Source: Dichetophora obliterata
Taxonomy: Eukaryota > Arthropoda > Insecta > Diptera > Sciomyzidae
DNA: 64,000 nt
Direction of reading: 5' to 3'
NCBI GenBank assembly: GCA_963920525.1
Contig: OY986438.1
Span: forward strand, 132,499,920-132,563,919
This document shows, in pieces, positions 35,789-46,720 of the stretch. Under the pieces are notes generated by a model, which was given only the letters and a program-made list of their open reading frames with translations, was not told the DNA's origin and ran no database searches. Each line of letters opens with the position of its first letter. Positions within the stretch are counted from its first letter, which is position 1. Position numbers and translations under genes: made by a program.

Positions 35789-38700
35789 CTTTTTTTTTTT
35801 TTTTTGATTCGCCCGGAGGTATGGAATCTTCCAAAGATACGAAAACCCGAGCTATACGCATGCATGATTTACATTCTAGATCCTGCCCAAATCAGCCGGG
35901 ACAGACAGAACGCACCTACGTACTAAAACATACCCCCTTTTGGCAATTCGGATTTTCCACTAAGCACATTAATTGGCTTTTCAGCGGAATTTAAAAATTT
36001 AATATATATCAAACGCGTATTTAAGTACATTTAATTCTATACAAATAAGCAACATCGAATTAAATGATAATAATTATCAATTTAAGGTACTAGAAAAACA
36101 ATCCTGATTTCAAAAACTATTCAAAGCACTATACTCATTTTAACTGGTTTGCGGCCATTGTCCAACCCAAGGACCTACGTGGAAATGATTGTTGGATATG
36201 CATTTGGACCAGCGCAGGCATAAACTTGTGTGGAAAAGAGATAAACTATGGCACACCAATCCAGGTAATAGTGTGAGTTCAGTCTAATTTCAAATCAGGA
36301 AGCCACGTGAGAACGTAAATAACAATTCGATTTAAAATTAAAGGATTGAATAATTAAAAAGCAAGTTTTAAAAAACTATTCATATTTGATGGTGCTTACT
36401 TTATATAACATAATATTGAGACAAAAAGGAGAAACAGAACAATCTCAATTACCGATATTACATTGTTACAAAACTGCGTTAGGTATAATAGGATGAATTT
36501 AAATTGATTTAATTATTTAAATGTAATATAATTATCCATTTGAAGATGTCTACCGAATCAGAAAAATTAATCATGTTGAAGCTATTATTGAAATCACTGC
36601 ACATACATCGTAAAGGTCCATGAAGAGCGTAATTATTGCACTGACTCAACTTGAAAAACAGAAAATGTCAACTTCCACTCCTGGGGATGTTAAAATTTAG
36701 AGCTGAAATGAGATATTCCGAATTAATCCCGCCACGAAGTAATTTATACAGAAACGTGACATTAAGCATAATTCTTCTGCTTCTTAGGGAAGGTAGTAAA
36801 GTAATCTTAAGGCGTATTTCATACGATGGAAGTATAATATTGGAATTTCAACGACTATGACGTAAAGCAAAAAGTAAAAACTGTTTTTGGACGGATTCTA
36901 TGGCGTCGATGTAGACATTATATTGTGGGTTCCATATAACTGATGTATATTCAAGAATTGGACTCACGAGAGAGGTATATAATAATTTAGTAGTAAAGGG
37001 ATCACTGAATTCTTTAGCCCATCTTTTAATGAAACCAAGGACTCCTCTTACCTTATTTATCACTATATTAACGTGGAGATTGAAGCGAAGTTTTGTATCC
37101 ATAATAACACCAAGATTGAGAAAACTGTAAACTATTTCTAAGTTAGTGTTATTTATAGTGTAATTTATTTTATTAGCAGATCTACGAGAGAATGTAGTTT
37201 GCTTAAATTGTTTTTGTTAAGATTTAATATATGTAAGCTACACCAGTCCACAAGTCTATTTAGATCGTTTTGTAAAAGATGTCGTTCTTCGGGTGATTTG
37301 TAACAAAGAAAAAGTTTCACATCGTCATTAAGACGTTACAGTGTTTTATTAACGAAAGAAGATCATTAATGAATAGTAAAAACAAAACCGGTCCGAACGC
37401 CAGAAGTGAACGAAATACTTTTTGAAAGAGAATTCTTATATGGAACCTTTTGAGTTAATTATCCAATATATAATGTGACAGGAAACCCAATAAGGTGGAG
37501 TTTTTTCAAATGAAGTTTATGATTAACTCTGTCGAAGGCTTTGCTTAAGTCCGTATAACTAACATCAGTTTGCAGTCCCAAAGTAAAATCATTTATAACA
37601 CGCGTAGTAAACTCTAAAAGGTTTGTTCAGAAAACCATGTTGATAGACAGAAAAGGTGGAAGACACGGAGTTTGTTAATTGATCAGTTATGATTTTCTCA
37701 AATAACTTAGTGATTGTACTTAATTTTGCAATACCTCTATAGTTAGACACATCTATCTTGGAGCCAGATTTATGAAGGGGTATAATATAAGAATCCTTCC
37801 ATTTAATAGGAAAATAACTAGGATAAGAGCAATCTGCAAGGAAATATTAAAAATGTTTGCTAGAGGAGTACACAGGTTTGTAGCACATTGCTTTAAAATA
37901 CAGCTCGGAATTTCATCAGGGCCGGTCGAAAAAGAGGGTTTTACTTGTCGAAGATAACACATAACAATATTTGGGTCTATTACAGGAGTTTCAAAAGAGT
38001 AAACTGGCGGGAGAAAAGTATACACCGTGCTAGTATTAAATGGTATATCGGAGTAAGTTGATTTTAAGAAGTTTGCAAACATGCTAGAAATAACATTGTC
38101 ACAAGAAGATTCTTCCTGATTGAATTTCATAAGGGGTGGATAGCTGGAGGCTTTACGTTTTGAGTTAACAAAACTATAGAAAAATTTTGGATTATCTTTA
38201 AATTGAGATTATATGTTAATTATATAAGCAGAATAGCATTTTTTTATTTAATAGTTGATGTCTACAACGACAAGAAGAATAGGAATCAAAGTCTCAACTA
38301 GAACCAGATATTTTATATTGTTTTAAATAAAAGATTTTTTAAATTTTTAGTGCCTTTAGATCATTTGTTAGCCAGAGTGGATTTAAAAGATTGGAGCAGC
38401 ACTTTTTTTTGGGACTGACAATAAGAAACACCTTTGCAGAGTATCATTAAAAAACTGTACCGAAGCTTCGACGTCATAATATGAATTTGGTGTTTCGCTA
38501 GTTGAAATTGGAGACCAATCAGTCTGCAAAAGTAAAGAATTCAGTTTTACATAGTCTGTTTTTTAAAATTATAAACTTTTTTATTTCGCTCATCAGCAGT
38601 TACTTTATCTTCTTTTTCGTGGGAGAGTAAAATTTTTATTTCAAGAGTTTGATGACTTACATCTTCTGGAAGAGAAACGGGATTCGAACAATGGAGATTA

Positions 38701-39296
38701 AAATTAGTGCATCTATCCATAGATATAAGGTCTAGGGTTCTGTGGCTTATATTTAAAATAGCATTGACTTGTTGAAGACACAGATCAGATAGCTTATCTA
38801 AGAAATCATTTATGTAATCACTGTTAGAAACTGGTGTAAGAAATGAAGAATCGTCAGATGATCTCCAAGTTAAATAATTTAGCTTGAAATCACCCAGCAC
38901 AATAAGAACGCTTTTATTTTTTAACAAATTATTAACTTTTTTATGGCGTGTATATGTTTTAAATAAATTGTTAAGTCACATTTAAGAGGAATGTAAGAGC
39001 ATAAATAATACTATAATTTAATTTAACTGCAACACAAATGAACTCAATGTCACTGGTGCCAAGAATTGTCAATTCTTCAGATGCAAGCGAATTTTGTACA
39101 GCTATCAAAACACAACAACACCGATTTTATCATGACAATCTTTACGAAAAATTTTATATTTGTTGCACATTATTTCAGAATTTAAGACTTTAGAGCGAAG
39201 CCAAGTCTCTGTAAAAATTGTAGTGTTATATTCGAAATCAAAACTGTTAATGAAAATATCGGAAAGTTTGGAATTAAGACCCCTGACACAAGTCAC
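35789..39296 (-). mobile_element. Second copy of the CR1/Jockey-type LINE, 5'-truncated
   Basis: On minus, the copy starts within the endonuclease (VRGLNSKLSD, about 39290) and runs to a poly-A tail seen as a T run at 35789-35806. ORF1 is absent, a standard 5' truncation of target-primed reverse transcription. It shares with the left copy the internal deletions, the broken YADD and the stop after RHSR. It lies inside the right arm of the piggyBac-like element and abuts a MITE fragment at 39306. No clean target-site duplication was found. Confidence 0.92.
36509..39296 (-). pseudogene. LINE ORF2 relic, right copy
   Basis: Minus reading: VRGLNSKLSDIF, IFTETWLRSKVLN (catalytic glutamate kept, unlike the left copy), VLIVLGDFKLNYLTW (aspartate kept but N changed to K), then reverse transcriptase TGPDEIPSCILKQC (38130-37753), with the PIKWKDSYIIPLHKSG stretch retained, which the left copy lost in part. 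The GVPQGS and YADD deletions, the deletion after QHGF, the loss of the NWISSYL-like segment and the stop after RHSR are the same as in the left copy. The fragments encoded at 36651-36860 (antisense) and 36848-37102 are identical in sequence to those of the left copy. Confidence 0.92.
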
Positions 39297-39305
39297 AGGA
39301 CAAGG

Positions 39306-39371
39306 ACAAACACATAGAAATATTCAAAATACTGGTTAACAATTTGTTAATTTGCCAGAATAGGGCTGTAA
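39306..39371 (-). repeat. Partial copy of the Harbinger-like MITE
   Basis: Sequence from ACAAACACATAG (39306) to AGGGCTG (39368) followed by TAA is one terminal arm of the element at 39420-39683. Its other half is missing, and the LINE begins directly to its left, so LINE insertion or a deletion removed it. The arm sequence resumes at AGTCTATATTT, continuing the piggyBac-like arm. Confidence 0.8.
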
Positions 39372-39419
39372 GTCTATATTTACTTTTGCTTTTGATATAG
39401 TTTTCCTTACAAAAATTAA

Positions 39420-39683
39420 CAGCCCTATTCTAGCAAATTAACAAATTGTTAACCAGTATTTTGAATATTTCTATGTGTTTGTTGTTTTCAATACAAAATT
39501 TAAAGCTCAAAAAACAAAATTTGTTAATGAAATTGTCAATAACTGAAAAGCAGTTGACAATTTTTATCAAATTTGTTTATTTTTGAGCTTCAAATTTTGT
39601 TTTGAAATAAAAAAATTACAACAAACACATAGGAATATTCAAAATGCTGGTTAACAATTTGTTAATTTGCCAGAATAGGGCTG
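39420..39683. mobile_element. Harbinger-like MITE (264 bp), TAA duplication
   Basis: It begins CAGCCCTATTCTAGCAAATT and ends with the reverse complement, with terminal repeats of about 65 bp that are almost identical. TAA lies at 39417-39419 and 39684-39686, fitting the 3-bp TWA target of PIF/Harbinger elements. The short interior also shows imperfect inverted symmetry, so it would fold completely. Inserted in the outer right arm of the piggyBac-like element. Confidence 0.85.
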
Positions 39684-40675
39684 TAAATCATTTTGAGATC
39701 TTGATTTTTTACTGCTTTTCTCAAAAAAGTCCTTGCGAGAGAGTAAGCAATCCTTATTTTCTTTTAAATTTATTTTTGGGTGTTCATTAATGCAACTTTT
39801 GAGACCTATTAGAATGTGAAATTAAAAACAATTGTACTTAGATACGCCATATTGGACACGTCAGAAAGTAATTTTTTTGCAACGCTTTTTTTAAATCAAA
39901 TCGTTTGGATCAATGAAAAAAAAAAATGAACCGACATGATAAAAAAAAATTTTTAAAGATATTTGACATTGAATTCAAATAAGTTAAGAATTTTCGATTT
40001 CGTGCCGAAGAAAAGCAAAATTTTTTTTTCAAATTTCTGTTTTTTTTTTTATTTTTTTATGGCTTTAATTGTAATAATATTGAGAGTGTGTACAAAACAA
40101 AGATCTAAAGGGTTGAAGAAACTTTAAAGGGATTAAAAAAAAATTTTGTTCAAAACAGGAGAAAAACAATTTTTTTTTTGTACAAGCTTGCAAAACGTAA
40201 GTAGCGCAGGTAAAAATGAAAAGTAAGTTTTGTTCGTCTTTTTGGGGCCTAAATAATAGGAATATTACCTCAAATAAATATTTTGTTCATAGTTTATCCT
40301 AGACACTGAAAGAGTTAAATTATACAAATTGTTCTTAGCTCAAGGAAGCAGTCACTTTTTCGAACGTAAACGTTGCAAAATATTAGAAAAACATTCCTTT
40401 GAAAGGTGAAAAAAATCTTATTTAATTAAGCTTATCGAATTAGATAGACTGCAGAAACCATAGAAGACTACTTAAGAGTTGATGTAGCGATCAACGAAGC
40501 AGTCTGTCTAGTCTGCTTATTTGTTTGTTCTGCAAAAAACTTGTTGTTGTTGCAACATGTTGCTTCATGTACTTATTTGGCATGAAGCTCAAATGTAGTT
40601 CTAAAAATATAGACAAATAATTTTGAAAGTTTTCTATATGACCTTTTTATTTATTATGTTGGATTTCAATGATTT

Positions 40676-41040
40676 AAACGCAAATTCTAGATGTTCGATA
40701 GTTTAAGTCATTCTTGATTTTAAATTCAAAATCTAGTTGGTGTAGTGTGCTTAAATGCGTTTGCACGGCGACCACGGCCCGGGTTCCATTCCCGGCGGTG
40801 GTATCAAAAAGATTTCTGATGAAGCCTGAAGCAGGGCCGAAATTGCAATTAAATCAGCCAGTTGTGTTTTCCTGTTCATATTGAAAATGTTGTGTTTATT
40901 GTTTCTTTGGGAAAAATTCGTTAGAGCATTTAATTGTTCTAACCTAACCTAAAGCTCAATAAACGATTTTAAACTATCAAACAATTAGAATTTGTATTTA
41001 AAATCAAGAATGATTTAAGCTATCAAACATGTAGAATTTG
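40676..41040. repeat. Inverted repeat interrupted by a tRNA-derived repeat
   Basis: The arm at about 40676-40735 (CAAATTCTAGATGTTCGATAG..., ATTCTTGATTTTAAAT) is matched in reverse complement by about 40963-41040. Between the arms is the tRNA-derived repeat of the next entry. The arms are about 85 percent alike by eye. Confidence 0.7.
40733..40955 (+). repeat. tRNA-derived SINE-like repeat
   Basis: The head has an A-box-like GTTGGTGTAGTGTGC and a B box GGTTCCATTCC within a CCCGGG...CCCGG pairing arm (about 40775-40795), the T-arm of a tRNA. About 150 bp of body follows to GTTCTAACCTAACCTAA. It is GC-rich compared with its surroundings. The missing acceptor pairing argues against a working tRNA gene. 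Confidence 0.6.
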
Positions 41041-41430
41041 GCTATCTATCATAGAAAAGATAAATAATTTTTAAGAATTATAAAAGTAATATATCAAGGA
41101 ACACAAATTCCTCAAACCAAGCAAATTATTCTAGTTTTGAATAAATTGTTCATATGAATCAAGCAAATTTTCAAGGAAAAAAAATTTCTCAAATATAGCA
41201 AATTATTCTAATTTTAAACAAATCGTTCAAGCAAATAAATCAAGAAAATTGTTCTTACTTCAAGCAAGTATCAGACTTGAATCTAGGAAAAATATTATAG
41301 AGTTTTAAGCAAATATTGTTGAATTAAACATTGTTTTCTTAATATCATGTGTTTTAAATTTTCTCAATTCTATCAAATTATTGCTTGAATTAAGAAATTT
41401 TCCATGCTTTTATTGTTGGTGTAATATTAC

Positions 41431-44065
41431 AAGTATCAACGTTAAGACGGTTACAGACTTGAATCTAAAATAACAGATTTATTTTTCAATTTAGCACAAA
41501 ATAAAGGAAACCGCAGGATTATCTCATGTGCTCAAAAAATTAGTTCTAAGTTAAGAAGGAATATATATAATATAATCTAAAAAATAAATTATAACAGATA
41601 TCAAAATGAATTCTAATTTACCGATACATAGCAGTACTAGCTACCAAATGAACAGAGGAAATTTCAAATAGTTGATTACAAATATTTTTTTTTTACTACT
41701 TATATTATACTTAACATATGGCTTATATTCTCAGAGGGTAGAAAGAAGAGTTACATTATTTTCTCATTTTATTTTCTGAACCGACAGTCCGATTCATTTT
41801 AAGGTTCACTTAAAACAAATAAAGGTCATAAGATTCCAATAAAAATAAATCAACTATAAAATGAAAATAATATTCTCGGCATTATTGAAATTCATTCAAA
41901 AATCAACGCAGCAAGTCCTTAAATCCTAAAATCGATAAAAATTTAAGGATCATTTAAGGAAATGAACTGCTTCCATACAAGTTTTACGTTATGCCTTCAT
42001 CTCAGTACGCATTCAAAGAGTGCTCAAACTAATTTTAAGAGCACTCTTAAAATTTTATCTCAATAGCAGCATAACATTTATTTATGTTTCTTCATCACCT
42101 ACAACCCAATCCATTAAAAACCTAATCAAACAAGACCCTTAAATAGACTGCAAGAGAGTAGAGCCTAAATAAATTTAAACAGTCCTGCAAATTATTCTAA
42201 TGTAAATGAGTAAAAGTAATTTAATGCCAACGAGGGAATGGGAGCGTACTCGTATATACATAATGTAAGCTCATTATTTGTGCAGCATCGGTTAAAATAA
42301 CAAAAAACTGGTTTAGTTTTCCTCCTGTGCTAGCATTTTTATGCTGCATATTATTTCTATTTATGTGAGTTGATTTCAAAATTTATTTTAAACATCCATT
42401 TTATACGCCCACAAACATAATCAAACACACTCCCACCGCCATAGCAATTTTAAATACAGTTTTACGACTTGTCGATATCCAGAATAAAAATAAAATTTTA
42501 AAGCTTATTGCGACAGGCAAGAAAAACATGGTACCGCAGGCTGATTGAATATCTTTGTCGTTTGTTTGTAAACGACCTCTTTTGATTCCAACCCAAAAGT
42601 GTATCCTCCAAACAAGACAGCAAAACAATAAAAAAAAATAAAAAAACAACAACAAGGAATAAATCATTTAAATGCCATTAAAACCGAAATATTGAGAGTC
42701 CTGCAGATGGGCTGCGTTTAATAAAATCCTTATTCGATGGGGTGGTAAATTAGTGCAAGCCTCAGGCTTGAGGCTTGAGTGGCCAATACATTGCTATAGG
42801 CCACACACATAAATCATCGTGTTGCTGTTGTGAAATTTATCTCATTTGAAATTCACTGAGTTTGTGCATTTTAGCTTTTAAGGCAGATTTTCTGCTCCTT
42901 TTAGCAAGACGTGCAAAACTTGGTAGCTATGTTCAATAAATTCTTGGTCATGTCATGGAAATGTATTTAGACCCCAAATTGACGTTCACTTTCAGCCGAA
43001 AGGATTCAAGGGTTGCGTCTCGTGTTTTTTTTTTTGGCAACAATCTACAATCTTGTAGCTAATAAACTGAGTCAAGGCTTCATTTTAATTTTTTTTTTCT
43101 GTTCTGTCTTGTTTGCAGCTCGTTGATTGGATTTTATTCTGACCCATTTTGTTGTGACGCCGTTTTTAAAATCATGTCGGCTCGTATTTTCCTGATTCTA
43201 TTATATTTTTTTCTCATTTATTAGCTAATGAGGGTCATAGTTATTAGGTGCTAGGCTGGCTGTAAAATTGCGTGGGTCCTGTGTTGTTGTTATTATTGTT
43301 GTTGCAAGACGTTATCAATATAAATTAGGCAAACGCTGGAAACGTGCTGGTTATACGCGCTTTTTAAGGCTAAGAGAGAAAAAAAAACACCATTTATTAA
43401 CTCATGTACCTTTTACTCTTTGATAGTTTACGAGCAATTTTTAGGGCTTTTTAATTAATGAAGGCAAAAAGAAACAAGAATAAGTCTAATTAAGGCATAG
43501 AAATGCATAATATAAATGCGGAAAAAAAAGATAAATTTTAAGTAAATGTCAGTCAGAATCAAAAGTAGACACAAATTCGTGGCGTAATTATCCAGGTGGA
43601 AGCGGATTTTTCACCTCTCTCACAAAAATGAACACTAGCCTTGTCAAAAACAGCTGATTGCAAATTTGAAGCAAAGCGAAAAAAAACGAAGTTTGTGAAA
43701 GTGTTTGTTTTTGATGCTGCTCGATTTGTTTACATGGTAAATCTTCTTTTGCACACAGTTTCTTATCGCGTGCCATTTAAGCTTATAACTAACTGCAGCT
43801 TGATTTTGATTTAGTCTCAAAATGATGTGACTAGTAATTTACTTGTTTTGCTTGGTAGCAGTAATGTTTTTTTAGGTAAAATTGTACCTTTTTCGACACA
43901 TGTAAAATTTGTTAAAAAATTTATAAATGTGCTGGCAAGCCAAATATATTTTTATTCAAATAGCTTATGTAAAAAATTTTATTGCATTTTTAAAAATTCA
44001 AATAGAACTTTATTTCATAGGAAAAGGGTAGATATATCCCCTTGAACCCCTACGATACAAACCTT
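41431..44065. other. Unique-looking non-coding DNA
   Basis: No gene is supported. From about 42200 to 43800 the base composition is more balanced, with TTGTTGTTATTATTGTTGTTG words and the palindromic CCTCAGGCTTGAGG at 42760. No similarity to repeats elsewhere in the window. Probably single-copy intron or intergenic DNA. Confidence 0.45.
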
Positions 44066-44571
44066 ACACAGAGAAAACAACATTTTGAAAAGTGGCAGAA
44101 ACGTGCCACTTTTAAAAACGTTTTAACCAGATTTTGCACTTCTAACGTTTATTTTAATTTTAAAAGTGAACATTTTAAAATGATATAGTAAAACTTTTAT
44201 TTTCATATTAAAAACGAAAATTTCAAAATGAATCCCTGAAGAAGCAGAAAAGAAATCTGCGAAACGTCGGAGGAAAATAAAAATGTAAATAAAGGTTTTT
44301 ATTCTTTTTTAAAACATTATTTCTAAAACAGCTTGACCAAAAAAGCCCAAAATTAAAATAAACCACAACGACATTCTAAAATGTTTGTTTGATTTTTAAC
44401 AATGGACATTATAAAATGCAATAGCAAAACGTTTATTTTCATTTTAAAAACGAAAATTTTTAAATAAGATTCTTAAATGCTCGTTTAACTTTTAACAATA
44501 AACATTTTAAAATGCAAAATAAAACGATTGTTTTCATTTTAAAAATGAACATTTTCATTTTTTCCCATTAA
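44066..44571. repeat. AT-rich element with repeated CATTTTAAAA motif
   Basis: Starts near ACACAGAGAAAAC. The block AACATTTTAAAATG...AAACGTTTATTTTCATTTTAAAAACGAAAATTT occurs three times with variation (about 44165-44225, 44402-44460 and 44505-44560). A hairpin-bearing motif CTGAAGAAGCAGAAAAGAAA-TCTGCGAAACGTCGG lies at 44235-44270. Motifs of the type CTGAAGAAG...GCGAAACGT are found at the 3' ends of some retroelements, so part of this may be such a tail. Ends are uncertain. Confidence 0.45.
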
Positions 44572-45099
44572 TTCAAAGAATTTCCAAAAATACCAAGTTT
44601 CATTATTTTTATTAATTAAAAAATATTTTATTGGTTTTCAAATTATAATTTTATTTCATTTATTTTATAATCAGCTATGTCCATCTCGCTCAAATCTTTA
44701 AGATGATGATACTGTAATCCAGTATCTATACAAAAATATAACTTTCCAGATATTGTTAATTTTATTTTGAATACTTACCTTTGAGTTGTTGCAGCAAATG
44801 CTGCAACTCAAACTCTTTCATTTTTTTCCTCCATTGAACAGCGAAAAATGACTTTATTTTGTAAGTTAAACTAATTAAAAATGAACAGGCAGTTTGAGTG
44901 ATGAAATCGAATATGAAAAAAATATTTTATTTTCTGAACAAATATCAAATACATAAATCAATGAAACAAATATAACAAACAATTCGGTATTAACAAGTGT
45001 TTTTAAACAAAGTATATTAAACCAACACCAACACTCGAATTGTATTTATATATTTATATAATCATTTTACAATGTCATGGTAAAACGTTCGTAGTTGTT
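44572..45099. other. AT-rich non-coding DNA
   Basis: No gene. A GTTGCAGCAAATGCTGCAAC palindrome lies at 44788-44807. Nothing else is recognisable. Confidence 0.5.
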
Positions 45100-45593
45100 T
45101 TAACCCTAAACGTCCTGATAACATTTATATACGTTGACTCCTGATAGGGGTACCCGGCTACCCGTGTGTAATTTGTATGGGAACACTGAAAATCATACAT
45201 AAGACATGTCCGTGCGTGGTAATGCTTAGGTCTAGTGTGATGTGAAGGCAATAATCGGCTGTGTATGTGTGTTTGTGAATGTTTAATTGTGTGTGAGCTC
45301 GTCGTTTCATCGCGTTGTCAGTTCGTGTTTAGGTTTCGGCTCGTAAAGCTGAATAACTTCTCAGTGGGTAAAAGCAGATCTTTGACGCGCTTCTAGCAGG
45401 CCATTATATGGATTTCTTAGCTCTTCCGTGCTCGTTTCGAAGCCCATTAACTTTTTTATATGAAACGAGAAAATTTTCTAGGCCTTCCTCTTTCGCGACT
45501 CTAAAGAAGCCTGCTAGAAGCTCTTCTTGAGAATGTACATTAGAAAGAAAAGCAATATAAATATCAATTTGAAATAAAAAATTTTTTGACGAT

Positions 45594-45955
45594 TTCCAGA
45601 TTTGAACCAACGTCCTCTCATCTGGCGATCCGGCATCTACCCACTCGTTTACCGCAGTTGTTAACAAACTTCTGCTTATTTTGCATTATTACAAATGAAA
45701 GTAAGCTTTCGGGAGCGCGGGTTCGAGACCCAGCTCGGAGCAAAAAAAATTTTTTTTTTGTATTTTTTTTAAATCTAAATTTTTCTACAAATTTTTCTGT
45801 ACATTTAAAAATTTTTTTGAACTTTTGTGTAAATTTCTTTATACAAAAAAAATAGAAAAGACTTAGAATTTTTCCATATAAAAGTTTTCATATAATGTGA
45901 TATGTAATGTGTTAGATTTCGGAGACCTGGGTTCGCGACCCAACTCTTTTTTTTT
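45594..45955. repeat. Cluster of three tRNA-like B-box sequences
   Basis: On minus at about 45594-45660 a tRNA-like stretch (GAGTGGGTAGATGCCGG... then GTTGGTTCAAATCTGG) is seen. On plus, GGGTTCGAGACCC at about 45719-45731 and GGGTTCGCGACCC at about 45929-45941 are B-box hairpins, each followed by a run of eight or more T, a pol III terminator-like end. Upstream A boxes for the two plus copies are poor. These are probably decayed tRNA-derived fragments. Confidence 0.5.
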
Positions 45956-46299
45956 TTTGGTTTTTTCTTTAAGATTGGATTTTTTTTTAATTGATCTGAT
46001 CATTTATAATTTTTTCAAAACTTTTTTAAAATTTTTTTTCATATAAAATAACATGAAAAGACTCCAAACCTTCAAAAGGTAGGCCTTACAGAAGCACTCA
46101 TCAATGCAGCGATCATGGAAGGTATATTGACGCCAATAAGAGCACTACTAGCATTCTTTCTTTTGCGTATCGCTAGCTAAAATACCCACTGGGTTTGGTT
46201 TGATTTTATAACATTTTTTCGATGTCGCGCAAACGAAATGCATCTTTTATCGAAATGAAAGTTTCTGTAAGCAAATCTTCTAGCGCAGTGCTATAATAT

Positions 46300-46720
46300 A
46301 TTGCTACATAGAGTTCTACCGGGCCATCAAACCCCACTCAAGCCACCATAACCAGAAAAAATTTACCATCATCGAGTCCTTTGGATAATTTACCATGGTT
46401 ATCTAAATATCTCCTCGTAGATTATGTTGGCCAATCAGCAACGAGTTAGAGGAATCAGACTCGTCGGTACCCTAGGACACAATAGAACTTACATCCACGA
46501 AAAGTGCCAGCAGTATATGAAAAAAGGGACACAAATGTCTTGTACAACATATACAAGGGCTGATTACACGTAATGGACCAGATGTTGTCTAAATGCAGCA
46601 CCAAACGTAAAAGAAATAGATGGCCATTTTTTAAACATGATCGACGTGGCTGCGTTGGGTGCATTTTGTATCTATTCTAGCAATCATCTAAATGCGAAAA
46701 AAAGATGAAACTCTCGTTGA
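46300..46720 (+). pseudogene. piggyBac transposase C-terminal relic
   Basis: Plus-strand reading across three frames: PSNPTQATI near 46327 (family PSKPAKYGIK), then GIRLVGTLGHNRTYI (46451-46495; family GI-LVGTLRKNK--IP), YNIYKG then VMDQMLSKCSTKRKRNRWPF (about 46545-46626; family YN-TKGGVD-MDQM---YS-KRKT-RWP), and, one frame on, FNMIDVAALGAFCIYSSNHL (about 46632-46695; family FFNILDVAAINAFVIY). At least three frameshifts and a stop inside KG*L separate these blocks. The match to the order and spacing of piggyBac (DDE_Tnp_1_7) blocks is convincing. No function remains. Confidence 0.85.

Larger units (their letters stand above)
34456..40314. mobile_element. piggyBac-like long inverted-repeat element with nested insertions
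   Basis: TTAA at 34452-34455 is followed by CCCTTTCAGTG, and CACTGAAAGAG is followed by TTAA at 40315-40318: inverted 11-bp ends with one mismatch and the TTAA target of piggyBac elements. Inside are long inverted arms. The left arm (34456-35110) is matched by 35345-35776 (inner half) and 39375-39870 (outer half); between these halves of the right arm sits a LINE (35789-39296) and MITE sequence. Removing the inserts leaves about 2.2 kb. No transposase frame is visible in the arms or the loop, so the element is non-autonomous. Confidence 0.8.
34130..41430. mobile_element. Possible outer element around the nested piggyBac-like insert
   Basis: Sequence at 34130-34450 and at 40320-41430 shares a vocabulary of CAAGCAAATATT, CTTGATTTAAGAAA and TTCTTAATT words, in opposite orientation at the two ends, and lies directly outside the piggyBac-like element. 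This suggests one older element with ACACATAGAGAAA-type left end that was split. The ends do not align cleanly and no target-site duplication was identified, so the boundaries are uncertain. Confidence 0.35.

Noticed and set aside
28350..39296. A recent inverted segmental duplication explaining the two LINE copies
   Set aside because: The similarity stops at each poly-A tail, the flanks are unrelated, the 3' untranslated ends and endonuclease codons differ, and the right copy is 5'-truncated. Separate insertions fit better.
45404..45667. 87-codon minus frame near 45.5 kb as a host gene
   Set aside because: It overlaps a tRNA-like sequence and lies in a piggyBac relic; no family resemblance was recognised.
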